Below are positions 35,293 through 48,179 of a stretch of DNA of 64,000 bases, in pieces. The position numbers and the translations under genes were made by a program. Each line of letters opens with the position of its first letter. Within the stretch, counting starts at the first letter, position 1. Origin of the DNA: Henricia sp. BOLD:AAB3569 (taxonomy: Eukaryota > Echinodermata > Asteroidea > Spinulosida > Echinasteridae). Location of the stretch: the NCBI GenBank assembly GCA_037783545.1, contig JBBELK010001356.1, forward strand, positions 24,370-88,369. The letters run 5' to 3'. A model generated the notes under the pieces. The model was not told the DNA's origin, did not search any database, and saw nothing but the letters and a program-made list of their open reading frames with translations.

Positions 35293-35558
35293 TTTTAGAA
35301 AAAGCCTTTCACCTCTGGGGTCCCGGGTTCGAATCCGGGGCGTGTATGTGGATTGGGTTTGCAGTCAAGACTTGACCGCGTGGGTTTTCCCCTGGGGCAT
35401 TTCTCTGGGGCTTTTCCTCCCACTTCTAAAACTGCAACTCCTTCTTCGTCGTCTCAAGTTACTAATATAGTATAGTTAAAAGCTAAAACCGTATAGTTGA
35501 TGGCATCAAGGGCCTTAGTTGCCGAAGATGCCATAAAATATACAACAACAACAACAAC

Positions 35559-37883
35559 ATGCTCAGTCCTTCGGACTGTCGTTGACACGGCCCAGTTTGG
35601 GACGGGATTTTGGTCAAAGTGTGGTCCAAACGTCGGCAAATTTGGAGGTCGAAAAATGTTCCGACGAACTTCAAATTTTGCATGCTCCAAAGACTCTATA
35701 TTGCGCACTTGTCCTAAAAAATTGACAGACTTTCGCCGGGAAATGGCAGAGAAATTTCAGAGTTTAGAAAAAAAGGGGTTGGCGCTTCCTGGATGCTCCC
35801 GCAACCTGTGGCTGTCTGTACACACCTCTTTGGTGTACTCCTGACTCGTGCGCATGCTCAGTCCAAACGTCGGCAAATTTGGAGGTCGAAAAATTTAAAT
35901 GTTCCGACGAACTTCAAATTTTGCATGCTCCAAAGACTCTATATTGCGCACTTGTCCTACAAAATTGACAGACTTTCGCCGGGAAATGGCAGAGAAATTT
36001 CAGAGTTTAGAAAAAAAAGGGGTTGGCGCTTCCTGGATGCTCCCGCAACCTGTGGCTGTCTGTACACACCTCTTTGGTGTACTCCTGACTCGTGCGCATG
36101 CTCAGTCCTTCGGACTGTCGTTGACACGGCCCAGTTTGGGACGGGATTTTGGTCAAAGTGTGGTCCAAACGTCGGCAAATTTGGAGGTCGAAAAATGTTC
36201 CGACGAACTTCAAATTTTGCATGCTCCAAAGACTCTATATTGCGCACTTGTCCTAAAAAATTGACAGACTTTCGCCGGGAAATGGCAGAGAAATTTCAGA
36301 GTTTAGAAAAAAAAGGGTTGGCGCTTCCTGGATGCTCCCGCAACCTGTGGCTGTCTGTACACACCTCTTTGGTGTACTCACGACTCGTGCGCATGCTCAG
36401 TCCTTCGGACTGTCGTTGACACGGCCCAGTTTGGGACGGGATTTTGGTCAAAGTGTGGTCCAAACGTCGGCAAATTTGGAGGTCGAAAAATGTTCCGACG
36501 AACGTCAAATTTTGCATGCTCCAAAGACTCTATATTGCGCACTTGTCCTAAAAAATTGACAGACTTTCGCCGGGAAATGGCAGAGAAATTTCAAAGTTTA
36601 GAAAAAAAAGGGGTTGGCGCTTCCTGGATGCTCCCTTAACCTGTGGCTGTCTGTACACACCTCTTTGGTGTACTCCTGACTCGTGCGCATGCTCAGTCCT
36701 TCGGACTGTCGTTGACACGGCCCAGTTTGGGACGGGATTTTGGTCAAAGTGTGGTCCAAACGTCGGCAAATTTGGAGGTCGAAAAATGTTCCGACGAACT
36801 TCAAATTTTGCATGCTCCAAAGACTCTATATTGCGCACTTGTCCTACAAAATTGACAGACTTTCGCCGGGAAATGGCAGAGAAATTTCAGAGTTTAGAAA
36901 AAAAAGGGGTTGGCGCTTCCTGGATGCTCCCGCAACCTGTGGCTGTCTGTACACACCTCTTTGGTGTACTCCTGACTCGTGCGCATGCTCAGTCCTTCGG
37001 ACTGTCGTTGACACGGCCCAGTTTGGGACGGGATTTTGGTCAAAGTGTGGTCCAAACGTCGGCAAATTTGGAGGTCGAAAAATGTTCCGACGAACTTCAA
37101 ATTTTGCATGCTCCAAAGACTCTATATTGCGCACTTGTCCTAAAAAATTGACAGACTTTCGCCGGGAAATGGCAGAGAAATTTCAGAGTTTAGAAAAAAA
37201 AGGGGTTGGCGCTTCCTGGATGCTCCTGCAACCTGTGGCTGTCTGTACACACCTCTTTGGTGTACTCCCGACTCGTGCGCATGCTCAGTCCTTCGGACTG
37301 TCGTTGACACGGCCCAGTTTGGGACGGGATTTTGGTCAAAGTGTGGTCCAAACGTCGGCAAATTTGGAGGTCGAAAAATGTTCCGACGAACTTCAAATTT
37401 TGAATGCTCCAAAGACTCTATATTGCGCACTTGTCCTAAAAAATTGACAGACTTTCGCCGGGAAATGGCAGAGAAATTTCAGAGTTTAGAAAAAAAAGGG
37501 GTTGGCGCTTCCTGGATGCTCCCGCAACCTGTGGCTGTCTGTACACACCTCTTTGGTGTACTCCTGACTCGTGCGCATGCTCAGTCCTTCGGACTGTCGT
37601 TGACACGGCCTAGTTTGGGACGGGATTTTGGTCAAAGTGTGGTCCAAACGTCGGCAAATTTGGAGGTCGAAAAATGTTCCGACGAACTTCAAATTTTGCA
37701 TGCTCCAAAGACTCTATATTGCGCACTTGTCCTAAAAAATTGACAGACTTTCGCCGGGAAATGGCAGAGAAATTTCAGAGTTTAGAAAAAAAAGGGGTTG
37801 GCGCTTCCTGGATGCCCCCGCAACCTGTGGCTGTCTGTACACACCTCTTTGGTGTACTCCTGACTCGTGCGCATGCTCAGTCC
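35559..37883. repeat. Satellite segment 14
   Basis: Eight monomers plus the target minus 54 bp, with the same 58-bp deletion and TTTAAA unit (about 35863) as segment 13. Further markers are CTCACGACTCG (36378), CCGACGAACGTC (36497), CTCCCTTAACC (36631), CTCCTGCAACC with CTCCCGACTCG (37224/37267) and GATGCCCCCGC (37813). Confidence 0.93.
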
Positions 37884-38173
37884 TGGGGCGGTCGGGTTGG
37901 CGTACGGGTTCTTTCCTCGCCTTTCACCTCTGGGGTCCCGGGTTCGAATCCGGGGCGTGTATGTGGATTGGGTTTGCAGTCAAGACTTGACCGCGTGGGT
38001 TTTCCCCTGGGGCATTTCTCTGGGGGTTTTCCTCCCACTTCTAAAACTGCAACTCCTTCTTCGTCGTCTCAAGTTACTAATATAGTATAGTTAAAAGCTA
38101 AAACCGTATAGTTGATGGCATCAAGGGCCTTAGTTGCCGAAGATGCCATAAAATATACAACAACAACAACAAC
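37884..38173 (+). mobile_element. SINE, type B, copy 13, empty nested site
   Basis: Intact 290-bp copy with duplications ATGCTCAGTCC at 37873-37883 and 38174-38184 and type B body markers. The head reads TCCTCGCCTTTCACC without interruption, so it is the pre-insertion form of copies 11 and 12, or was restored by gene conversion. Confidence 0.93.
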
Positions 38174-41100
38174 ATGCTCAGTCCTTCGGACTGTCGTTGA
38201 CACGGCCCAGTTTGGGACGGGATTTTGGTCAAAGTGTGGTCCAAACGTCGGCAAATTTGGAGGTCGAAAAATGTTCCGACGAACTTCAAATTTTGCATGC
38301 TCCAAAGACTCTATATTGCGCACTTGTCCTAAAAAATTGACAGACTTTCGCCGGGAAATGGCAGAGAAATTTCAGAGTTTAGAAAAAAAGGGGTTGGCGC
38401 TTCCTGGATGCTCCCGCAACCTGTGGCTGTCTGTACACACCTCTTTGGTGTACTCCTGACTCGTGCGCATGCTCAGTCCAAACGTCGGCAAATTTGGAGG
38501 TCGAAAAATTTAAATGTTCCGACGAACTTCAAATTTTGCATGCTCCAAAGACTCTATATTGCGCACTTGTCCTACAAAATTGACAGACTTTCGCCGGGAA
38601 ATGGCAGAGAAATTTCAGAGTTTAGAAAAAAAAGGGGTTGGCGCTTCCTGGATGCTCCCGCAACCTGTGGCTGTCTGTACACACCTCTTTGGTGTACTCC
38701 TGACTCGTGCGCATGCTCAGTCCTTCGGACTGTCGTTGACACGGCCCAGTTTGGGACGGGATTTTGGTCAAAGTGTGGTCCAAACGTCGGCAAATTTGGA
38801 GGTCGAAAAATGTTCCGACGAACTTCAAATTTTGCATGCTCCAAAGACTCTATATTGCGCACTTGTCCTAAAAAATTGACAGACTTTCGCCGGGAAATGG
38901 CAGAGAAATTTCAGAGTTTAGAAAAAAAAGGGGTTGGCGCTTCCTGGATGCTCCCGCAACCTGTGGCTGTCTGTACACACCTCTTTGGTGTACTCACGAC
39001 TCGTGCGCATGCTCAGTCCTTCGGACTGTCGTTGACACGGCCCAGTTTGGGACGGGATTTTGGTCAAAGTGTGGTCCAAACGTCGGCAAATTTGGAGGTC
39101 GAAAAATGTTCCGACGAACGTCAAATTTTGCATGCTCCAAAGACTCTATATTGCGCACTTGTCCTAAAAAATTGACAGACTTTCGCCGGGAAATGGCAGA
39201 GAAATTTCAGAGTTTAGAAAAAAAAGGGGTTGGCGCTTCCTGGATGCTCCCTCAACCTGTGGCTGTCTGTACACACCTCTTTGGTGTACTCCTGACTCGT
39301 GCGCATGCTCAGTCCTTCGGACTGTCGTTGACACGGCCCAGTTTGGGACGGGATTTTGGTCAAAGTGTGGTCCAAACGTCGGCAAATTTGGAGGTCGAAA
39401 AATGTTCCGACGAACTTCAAATTTTGCATGCTCCAAAGATTCTATATTGCGCACTTGTCCTACAAAATTGACAGACTTTCGCCGGGAAATGGCAGAGAAA
39501 TTTCAGAGTTTAGAAAAAAAAGGGGTTGGCGCTTCCTGGATGCTCCCGCAACCTGTGGCTGTCTGTACACACCTCTTTGGTGTACTCCTGACTCGTGCGC
39601 ATGCTCAGTCCTTCGGACTGTCGTTGACACGGCCCAGTTTGGGACGGGATTTTGGTCAAAGTGTGGTCCAAACGTCGGCAAATTTGGAGGTCGAAAAATG
39701 TTCCGACGAACTTCAAATTTTGCATGCTCCAAAGACTCTATATTGCGCACTTGTCCTAAAAAATTGACAGACTTTCGCCGGGAAATGGCAGAGAAATTTC
39801 AGAGTTTAGAAAAAAAAGGGGTTGGCGCTTCCTGGATGCTCCCGCAACCTGTGGCTGTCTGTACACACCTCTTTGGTGTACTCCTGACTCGTGCGCATGC
39901 TCAGTCCTTCGGACTGTCGTTGACACGGCCCAGTTTGGGACGGGATTTTGGTCAAAGTGTGGTCCAAACGTCGGCAAATTTGGAGGTCGAAAAATGTTCC
40001 GACGAACTTCAAATTTTGCATGCTCCAAAGACTCTATATTGCGCACTTGTCCTAAAAAATTGACAGACTTTCGCCGGGAAATGGCAGAGAAATTTCAGAG
40101 TTTAGAAAAAAAAGGGGTTGGCGCTTCCTGGATGCTCCCGCAACCTGTGGCTGTCTGTACACACCTCTTTGGTGTACTCCCGACTCGTGCGCATGCTCAG
40201 TCCTTCGGACTGTCGTTGACACGGCCCAGTTTGGGACGGGATTTTGGTCAAAGTGTGGTCCAAACGTCGGCAAATTTGGAGGTCAAAAAATGTTCCGACG
40301 AACTTCAAATTTTGCATGCTCCAAAGACTCTATATTGCGCACTTGTCCTAAAAAATTGACAGACTTTCGCCGGGAAATGGCAGATAAATTTCAGAGTTTA
40401 GAACAAAAAGGGGTTGGCGCTTCCTGGATGCTCCCTGAACCTGTGGCTGTCTGTACACACCTCTTTGGTGTACTCCTGACTCGTGCGCATGCTCAGTCCT
40501 TCGGACTGTCGTTGACACGGCCCAGTTTGGGACGGGATTTTGGTCAAAGTGTGGTCCAAACGTCGGCAAATTTGGAGGTCGAAAAATGTTCCGACGAACT
40601 TCAAATTTTGCATGCTCCAAAGACTCTATATTGCGCACTTGTCCTAAAAAATTGACAGACTTTCGCCGGGAAATGGCAGAGAAATTTCAGAGTTTAGAAA
40701 AAAAAGGGGTTGGCGCTTCCTGGATGCTCCCGCAACCTGTGGCTGTCTGTACACACCTCTTTGGTGTACTCCCGACTCGTGCGCATGCTCAGTCCTTCGG
40801 ACTGTCGTTGACACGGCCCAGTTTGGGACGGGATTTTGGTCAAAGTGTGGTCCAAACGTCGGCAAATTTGGAGGTCGAAAAATGTTCCGACGAACTTCAA
40901 ATTTTGCATGCTCCAAAGACTCTATATTGCGCACTTGTCCTAAAAAATTGACAGACTTTCGCCGGGAAATGGCAGAGAAATTTCAGAGTTTAGAAAAAAA
41001 AGGGGTTGGCGCTTCCTGGATGCTCCCTCAACCTGTGGCTGTCTGTACACACCTCTTTGGTGTACTCCTGACTCGTGCGCATGCTCAGTCCTTCGGACTG

Positions 41101-44100
41101 TCGTTGACACGGCCCAGTTTGGGACGGGATTTTGGTCAAAGTGTGGTCCAAACGTCGGCAAATTTGGAGGTCGAAAAATGTTCCGACGAACTTCAAATTT
41201 TGCATGCTCCAAAGACTCTATATTGCGCACTTGTCCTAAAAAATTGACAGACTTTCGCCGGGAAATGGCAGAGAAATTTCAGAGTTTAGAAAAAAAAGGG
41301 GTTGGCGCTTCCTGGATGCTCCTGCAACCTGTGGCTGTCTGTACACACCTCTTTGGTGTACTCCCGACTCGTGCGCATGCTCAGTCCTTCGGACTGTCGT
41401 TGACACGGCCCAGTTTGGGACGGGATTTTGGTCAAAGTGTGGTCCAAACGTCGGCAAATTTGGAGGTCGAAAAATGTTCCGACGAACTTCAAATTTTGCA
41501 TGCTCCAAAGACTCTATATTGCGCACTTGTCCTAAAAAATTGACAGACTTTCGCCGGGAAATGGCAGAGAAATTTCAGAGTTTAGAAAAAAAGGGGTTGG
41601 CGCTTCCTGGATGCTCCCTCAACCTGTGGCTGTCTGTACACACCTCTTTGGTGTACTCCTGACTCGTGCGCATGCTCAGTCCTTCGGACTGTCGTTGACA
41701 CGGCCCAGTTTGGGACGGGATTTTGGTCAAAGTGTGGTCCAAACGTCGGCAAATTTGGAGGTCGAAAAATGTTCCGACGAACTTCAAATTTTGCATGCTC
41801 CAAAGACTCTATATTGCGCACTTGTCCTAAAAAATTGACAGACTTTCGCCGGGAAATGGCAGAGAAATTTCAGAGTTTAGAAAAAAAAGGGGTTGGCGCT
41901 TCCTGGATGCTCCCGCAACCTGTGGCTGTCTGTACACACCTCTTTGGTGTACTCCTGACTCGTGCGCATGCTCAGTCCTTCGGACTGTCGTTGACACGGC
42001 CCAGTTTGGGACGGGATTTTGGTCAAAGTGTGGTCCAAACGTCGGCAAATTTGGAGGTCGAAAAATGTTCCGACGAACTTCAAATTTTGCATGCTCCAAA
42101 GACTCTATATTGCGCACTTGTCCTAAAAAATTGACAGACTTTCGCCGGGAAATGGCAGAGAAATTTCAGAGTTTAGAAAAAAAAGGGGTTGGCGCTTCCT
42201 GGATGCTCCTGCAACCTGTGGCTGTCTGTACACACCTCTTTGGTGTACTCCCGACTCGTGCGCATGCTCAGTCCTTCGGACTGTCGTTGACACGGCCCAG
42301 TTTGGGACGGGATTTTGGTCAAAGTGTGGTCCAAACGTCGGCAAATTTGGAGGTCGAAAAATGTTCCGACGAACTTCAAATTTTGCATGCTCCAAAGACT
42401 CTATATTGCGCACTTGTCCTAAAAAATTGACAGACTTTCGCCGGGAAATGGCAGAGAAATTTCAGAGTTTAGAAAAAAAAGGGGTTGGCGCTTCCTGGAT
42501 GCTCCCTCAACCTGTGGCTGTCTGTACACACCTCTTTGGTGTACTCCTGACTCGTGCGCATGCTCAGTCCTTCGGACTGTCGTTGACACGGCCCAGTTTG
42601 GGACGGGATTTTGGTCAAAGTGTGGTCCAAACGTCGGCAAATTTGGAGGTCGAAAAATGTTCCGACGAACTTCAAATTTTGCATGCTCCAAAGACTCTAT
42701 ATTGCGCACTTGTCCTAAAAAATTGACAGACTTTCGCCGGGAAATGGCAGAGAAATTTCAGAGTTTAGAAAAAAAAGGGGTTGGCGCTTCCTGGATGCTC
42801 CCGCAACCTGTGGCTGTCTGTACACACCTCTTTGGTGTACTCCTGACTCGTGCGCATGCTCAGTCCTTCGGACTGTCGTTGACACGGCCCAGTTTGGGAC
42901 GGGATTTTGGTCAAAGTGTGGTCCAAACGTCGGCAAATTTGGAGGTCGAAAAATGTTCCGACGAACTTCAAATTTTGCATGCTCCAAAGACTCTATATTG
43001 CGCACTTGTCCTAAAAAATTGACAGACTTTCGCCGGGAAATGGCAGAGAAATTTCAGAGTTTAGAAAAAAAAGGGGTTGGCGCTTCCTGGATGCTCCCGC
43101 AACCTGTGGCTGTCTGTACACACCTCTTTGGTGTACTCCCGACTCGTGCGCATGCTCAGTCCTTCGGACTGTCGTTGACACGGCCCAGTTTGGGACGGGA
43201 TTTTGGTCAAAGTGTGGTCCAAACGTCGGCAAATTTGGAGGTCAAAAAATGTTCCGACGAACTTCAAATTTTGCATGCTCCAAAGACTCTATATTGCGCA
43301 CTTGTCCTAAAAAATTGACAGACTTTCGCCGGGAAATGGCAGATAAATTTCAGAGTTTAGAACAAAAAGGGGTTGGCGCTTCCTGGATGCTCCCTGAACC
43401 TGTGGCTGTCTGTACACACCTCTTTGGTGTACTCCTGACTCGTGCGCATGCTCAGTCCTTCGGACTGTCGTTGACACGGCCCAGTTTGGGACGGGATTTT
43501 GGTCAAAGTGTGGTCCAAACGTCGGCAAATTTGGAGGTCGAAAAATGTTCCGACGAACTTCAAATTTTGCATGCTCCAAAGACTCTATATTGCGCACTTG
43601 TCCTAAAAAATTGACAGACTTTCGCCGGGAAATGGCAGAGAAATTTCAGAGTTTAGAAAAAAAAGGGGTTGGCGCTTCCTGGATGCTCCCGCAACCTGTG
43701 GCTGTCTGTACACACCTCTTTGGTGTACTCCCGACTCGTGCGCATGCTCAGTCCTTCGGACTGTCGTTGACACGGCCCAGTTTGGGACGGGATTTTGGTC
43801 AAAGTGTGGTCCAAACGTCGGCAAATTTGGAGGTCGAAAAATGTTCCGACGAACTTCAAATTTTGCATGCTCCAAAGACTCTATATTGCGCACTTGTCCT
43901 AAAAAATTGACAGACTTTCGCCGGGAAATGGCAGAGAAATTTCAGAGTTTAGAAAAAAAAGGGGTTGGCGCTTCCTGGATGCTCCCTCAACCTGTGGCTG
44001 TCTGTACACACCTCTTTGGTGTACTCCTGACTCGTGCGCATGCTCAGTCCTTCGGACTGTCGTTGACACGGCCCAGTTTGGGACGGGATTTTGGTCAAAG

Positions 44101-46113
44101 TGTGGTCCAAACGTCGGCAAATTTGGAGGTCGAAAAATGTTCCGACGAACTTCAAATTTTGCATGCTCCAAAGACTCTATATTGCGCACTTGTCCTAAAA
44201 AATTGACAGACTTTCGCCGGGAAATGGCAGAGAAATTTCAGAGTTTAGAAAAAAAAGGGGTTGGCGCTTCCTGGATGCTCCCGCAACCTGTGGCTGTCTG
44301 TACACACCTCTTTGGTGTACTCCTGACTCGTGCGCATGCTCAGTCCTTCGGACTGTCGTTGACACGGCCCAGTTTGGGACGGGATTTTGGTCAAAGTGTG
44401 GTCCAAACGTCGGCAAATTTGGAGGTCGAAAAATGTTCCGACGAACTTCAAATTTTGCATGCTCCAAAGACTCTATATTGCGCACTTGTCCTAAAAAATT
44501 GACAGACTTTCGCCGGGAAATGGCAGAGAAATTTCAGAGTTTAGAAAAAAAAGGGGTTGGCGCTTCCTGGATGCTCCCGCAACCTGTGGCTGTCTGTACA
44601 CACCTCTTTGGTGTACTCCCGACTCGTGCGCATGCTCAGTCCTTCGGACTGTCGTTGACACGGCCCAGTTTGGGACGGGATTTTGGTCAAAGTGTGGTCC
44701 AAACGTCGGCAAATTTGGAGGTCAAAAAATGTTCCGACGAACTTCAAATTTTGCATGCTCCAAAGACTCTATATTGCGCACTTGTCCTAAAAAATTGACA
44801 GACTTTCGCCGGGAAATGGCAGATAAATTTCAGAGTTTAGAACAAAAAGGGGTTGGCGCTTCCTGGATGCTCCCTGAACCTGTGGCTGTCTGTACACACC
44901 TCTTTGGTGTACTCCTGACTCGTGCGCATGCTCAGTCCTTCGGACTTTCGTTGACACGGCCCAGTTTGGGACGGGATTTTGGTCAAAGTGTGGTCCAAAC
45001 GTCGGCAAATTTGGAGGTCGAAAAATGTTCCGACGAACTTCAAATTTTGCATGCTCCAAAGACTCTATATTGCGCACTTGTCCTAAAAAATTGACAGACT
45101 TTCGCCGGGAAATGGCAGAGAAATTTCAGAGTTTAGAAACAAAAGGGGTTGGCGCTTCCTGGATGCTCCCGCAACCTGTGGCTGTCTGTACACACCTCTT
45201 TGGTGTACTCCTGACTCGTGCGCATGCTCAGTCCTTCGGACTGTCGTTGACACGGCCCAGTTTGGGACGGGATTTTGGTCAAAGTGTGGTCCAAACGTCG
45301 GCAAATTTGGAGGTCGAAAAATGTTCCGACGAACTTCAAATTTTGCATGCTCCAAAGACTCTATATTGCGCACTTGTCCTAAAAAATTGACAGACTTTCG
45401 CCGGGAAATGGCAGAGAAATTTCAGAGTTTAGAAAAAAAAGGGGTTGGCGCTTCCTGGATGCTCCCGCAACCTGTGGCTGTCTGTACACACCTCTTTGGT
45501 GTACTCCTGACTCGTGCGCATGCTCAGTCCTTCGGACTGTCGTTGACACGGCCCAGTTTGGGACGGGATTTTGGTCAAAGTGTGGTCCAAACGTCGGCAA
45601 ATTTGGAGGTCGAAAAATGTTCCGACGAACTTCAAATTTTGCATGCTCCAAAGACTCTATATTGCGCACTTGTCCTAAAAAATTGACAGACTTTCGCCGG
45701 GAAATGGCAGAGAAATTTCAGAGTTTAGAAAAAAAAGGGGTTGGCGCTTCCTGGATGCTCCCGCAACCTGTGGCTGTCTGTACACACCTCTTTGGTGTAC
45801 TCCTGACTCGTGCGCATGCTCAGTCCTTCGGACTGTCGTTGACACGGCCCAGTTTGGGACGGGATTTTGGTCAAAGTGTGGTCCAAACGTCGGCAAATTT
45901 GGAGGTCGAAAAATGTTCCGACGAACTTCAAATTTTGCATGCTCCAAAGACTCTATATTGCGCACTTGTCCTAAAAAATTGACAGACTTTCGCCGGGAAA
46001 TGGCAGAGAAATTTCAGAGTTTAGAAAAAAAGGGGTTGGCGCTTCCTGGATGCTCCCGCAACCTGTGGCTGTCTGTACACACCTCTTTGGTGTACTCCTG
46101 ACTCGTGCGCATG
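38174..46113. repeat. Satellite segment 15, higher-order array
   Basis: Twenty-seven monomers; total length fits 27 units minus the 52-bp net loss of the shared deletion unit near 38476. Variant sets repeat. CAGATAAATTTC with GAACAAAAAGG and CTCCCTGAACC occurs at about 40381, 43340 and 44820 (offsets 2959 and 1480). CTCCTGCAACC units recur at 41327 and 42208 (887 bp apart by unit start). CTCCCTCAACC units occur near 39249, 41027, 41617, 42503 and 43984. No other element is present. Confidence 0.93.
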
Positions 46114-46400
46114 GGTCGGTCGGGTTGGCGTACGGGTTCTTTCCTCGCCTTTCACCTCTGGGGTCCCGGGTTCGAATCCGGGGCGTGTATGTGAATTGGG
46201 TTTGCAGTCCCTACTTGACCGCGTGGGTTTTGCCCTGGGGCATTTCTCTGGGGGTTTTCCTCCCACTTCTAAAACTGCAACTCCTTCTTCGTCATCTCAA
46301 GTTGATAATATAGTATAGTTAAAGCTAAAACCGTATAGTTGATGGCATAAAGGGCCTTAGTTGCCGAAGATGCCATAAAATATACAACAACAACAGCAAC
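46114..46400 (+). mobile_element. SINE, type C, copy 14 (GGTCGG start)
   Basis: Flanked by ACTCGTGCGCATG at 46101-46113 and 46399-46411; the first AC of the right copy overlaps the tail. Body marker GTGAATTGGG and GTTTTGCCC distinguish type C from A and B. The tail has one CAG interruption. B box is perfect. Confidence 0.92.
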
Positions 46401-47891
46401 TCGTGCGCATGCTCAGTCCTTCGGACTGTCGTTGACACGGCCCAGTTTGGGACGGGATTTTGGTCAAAGTGTGGTCCAAACGTCGGCAAATTTGGAGGTC
46501 GAAAAATGTTCCGACGAACTTCAAATTTTGCATGCTCCAAAGACTCTATATTGCGCACTTGTCCTAAAAAATTTACAGACTTTCGCCGGGAAATGGCAGA
46601 GAAATTTCAGAGTTTAGAAAAAAAAAGGGGTTGGCGCTTCCTGGATGCTCCCGCAACCTGTGGCTGTCTGTACACACCTCTTTGGTGTACTCCTGACTCG
46701 TGCGCATGCTCAGTCCTTCGGACTGTCGTTGACACGGCCCAGTTTGGGACGGGATTTTGGTCAAAGTGTGGTCCAAACGTCGGCAAATTTGGAGGTCGAA
46801 AAATGTTCCAACGAACTTCAAATTTTGCATGCTCCAAAGACTCTATATTGCGCACTTGTCCTAAAAAATTGACAGACTTTCTCCGGGAAATGGCAGAGAA
46901 ATTTAAGAGTTTAGAAAAAAAGGGGTTGGCGCTTCCTGGATGCTCCCGCAACCTGTGGCTGTCTGTACACACCTCTTTGGTGTACTCCTGACTCGTGCGC
47001 ATGCTCAGTCCTTCGGACTGTCGTTGACACGGCCCAGTTTGGGACGGGATTTTGGTCAAAGTGTGGTCCAAACGTCGGCAAATTTGGAGGTCGAAAAATG
47101 TTCCGACGAACTTCAAATTTTGCATGCTCCAAAGACTCTATATTGCGCACTTGTCCTAAAAAATTGACAGACTTTCGCCGGGAAATGGCAGAGAAATTTC
47201 AGAGTTTAGAAAAAAAAGGGGTTGGCGCTTCCTGGATGCTCCCGCAACCTGTGGCTGTCTGTACACACCTCTTTGGTGTACTCCTGACTCGTGCGCATGC
47301 TCAGTCCTTCGGACTGTCGTTGACACGGCCCAGTTTGGGACGGGATTTTGGTCAAAGTGTGGTCCAAACGTCGGCAAATTTGGAGGTCGAAAAATGTTCC
47401 GACGAACTTCAAATTTTGATTGCTCCAAAGACTCTATATTGCGCACTTGTCCTAAAAAATTGACAGACTTTCGCCGGGAAATGGCAGAGAAATTTCAGAG
47501 TTTAGAAAAAAAAGGGGTTGGCGCTTCCTGGATGCTCCCGCAACCTGTGGCTGTCTGTACACACCTCTTTGGTGTACTCCTGACTCGTGCGCATGCTCAG
47601 TCCTTCGGACTGTCGTTGACACGGCCCAGTTTGGGACGGGATTTTGGTCAAAGTGTGGTCCAAACGTCGGCAAATTTGGAGGTCAAAAAATGTTCCGACG
47701 AACTTCAAATTTTGCATGCTCCAAAGACTCTATATTGCGCACTTGTCCTAAAAAATTGACAGACTTTCGCCGGGAAATGGCAGAGAAATTTCAGAGTTTA
47801 GAAAAAAAAGGGGTTGGCGCTTCCTGGATGCTCCCGCAACCTGTGGCTGTCTGTACACACCTCTTTGGTGTACTCCTGACTCGTGCGCATG
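46401..47891. repeat. Satellite segment 16 (alpha block)
   Basis: Exactly five monomers plus 11 bp. The alpha series runs GTTCCAACGAAC (46805), TTTCTCCGGG with TTTAAGAG (46880), TTTTGATTGCTCC (47414) and GGTCAAAAAATG (47682). Confidence 0.93.
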
Positions 47892-48179
47892 GGGGCGGTC
47901 GGGTTGGCGTACGGGTTCTTTCCTCGCCTTTCACCTCTGGGGTCCCGGGTTCGAATCCGGGGCGTGTATGTGAATTGGGTTTGCAGTCCCTACTTGACCG
48001 CGTGGGTTTTGCCCTGGGGCATTTCTCTGGGGGTTTTCCTCCCACTTCTAAAACTGCAACTCCTTCTTCGTCATCTCAAGTTGATAATATAGTATAGTTA
48101 AAGCTAAAACCGTATAGTTGATGGCATAAAGGGCCTTAGTTGCCGAAGATGCCATAAAATATACAACAACAACAACAAC
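47892..48179 (+). mobile_element. SINE, type C, copy 15 (GGGGCGG start)
   Basis: 288 bp with type C markers, left flank ending GCGCATG and right flank TCGTGCGCATG (48180-48190). The start GGGGCGG differs from the GGTCGG of copies 14, 17 and 19. Confidence 0.92.

Larger units (their letters stand above)
34702..35303. mobile_element. Nested ~600-bp insertion, copy 2 (clean copy)
   Basis: 602 bp between TCCTCGC and GCCTTTCACC of the SINE head; copy 13 at 37884 has the uninterrupted form. Only GC is shared at both junctions, so a target duplication is 2 bp or absent. The right end reads AATAAA, about ten bases, then AAAAA, resembling a short poly(A) end. No terminal inverted repeats, reverse transcriptase or transposase are visible. 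The minus strand stays open for about 200 codons, but much of that frame is the 67-bp repeat. The element type is unresolved. Confidence 0.75.
34665..35558 (+). mobile_element. SINE, type B, copy 12, split by nested insertion
   Basis: SINE parts are 34665-34701 and 35304-35558. Flanking duplications ATGCTCAGTCC lie at 34654-34664 and 35559-35569. It has type B body markers (CAGTCAAGACTTG, TTACTAATATAG). The B box is perfect, but the A-box and B-box parts are separated by the insertion, so the internal promoter should be inactive. Confidence 0.92.
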
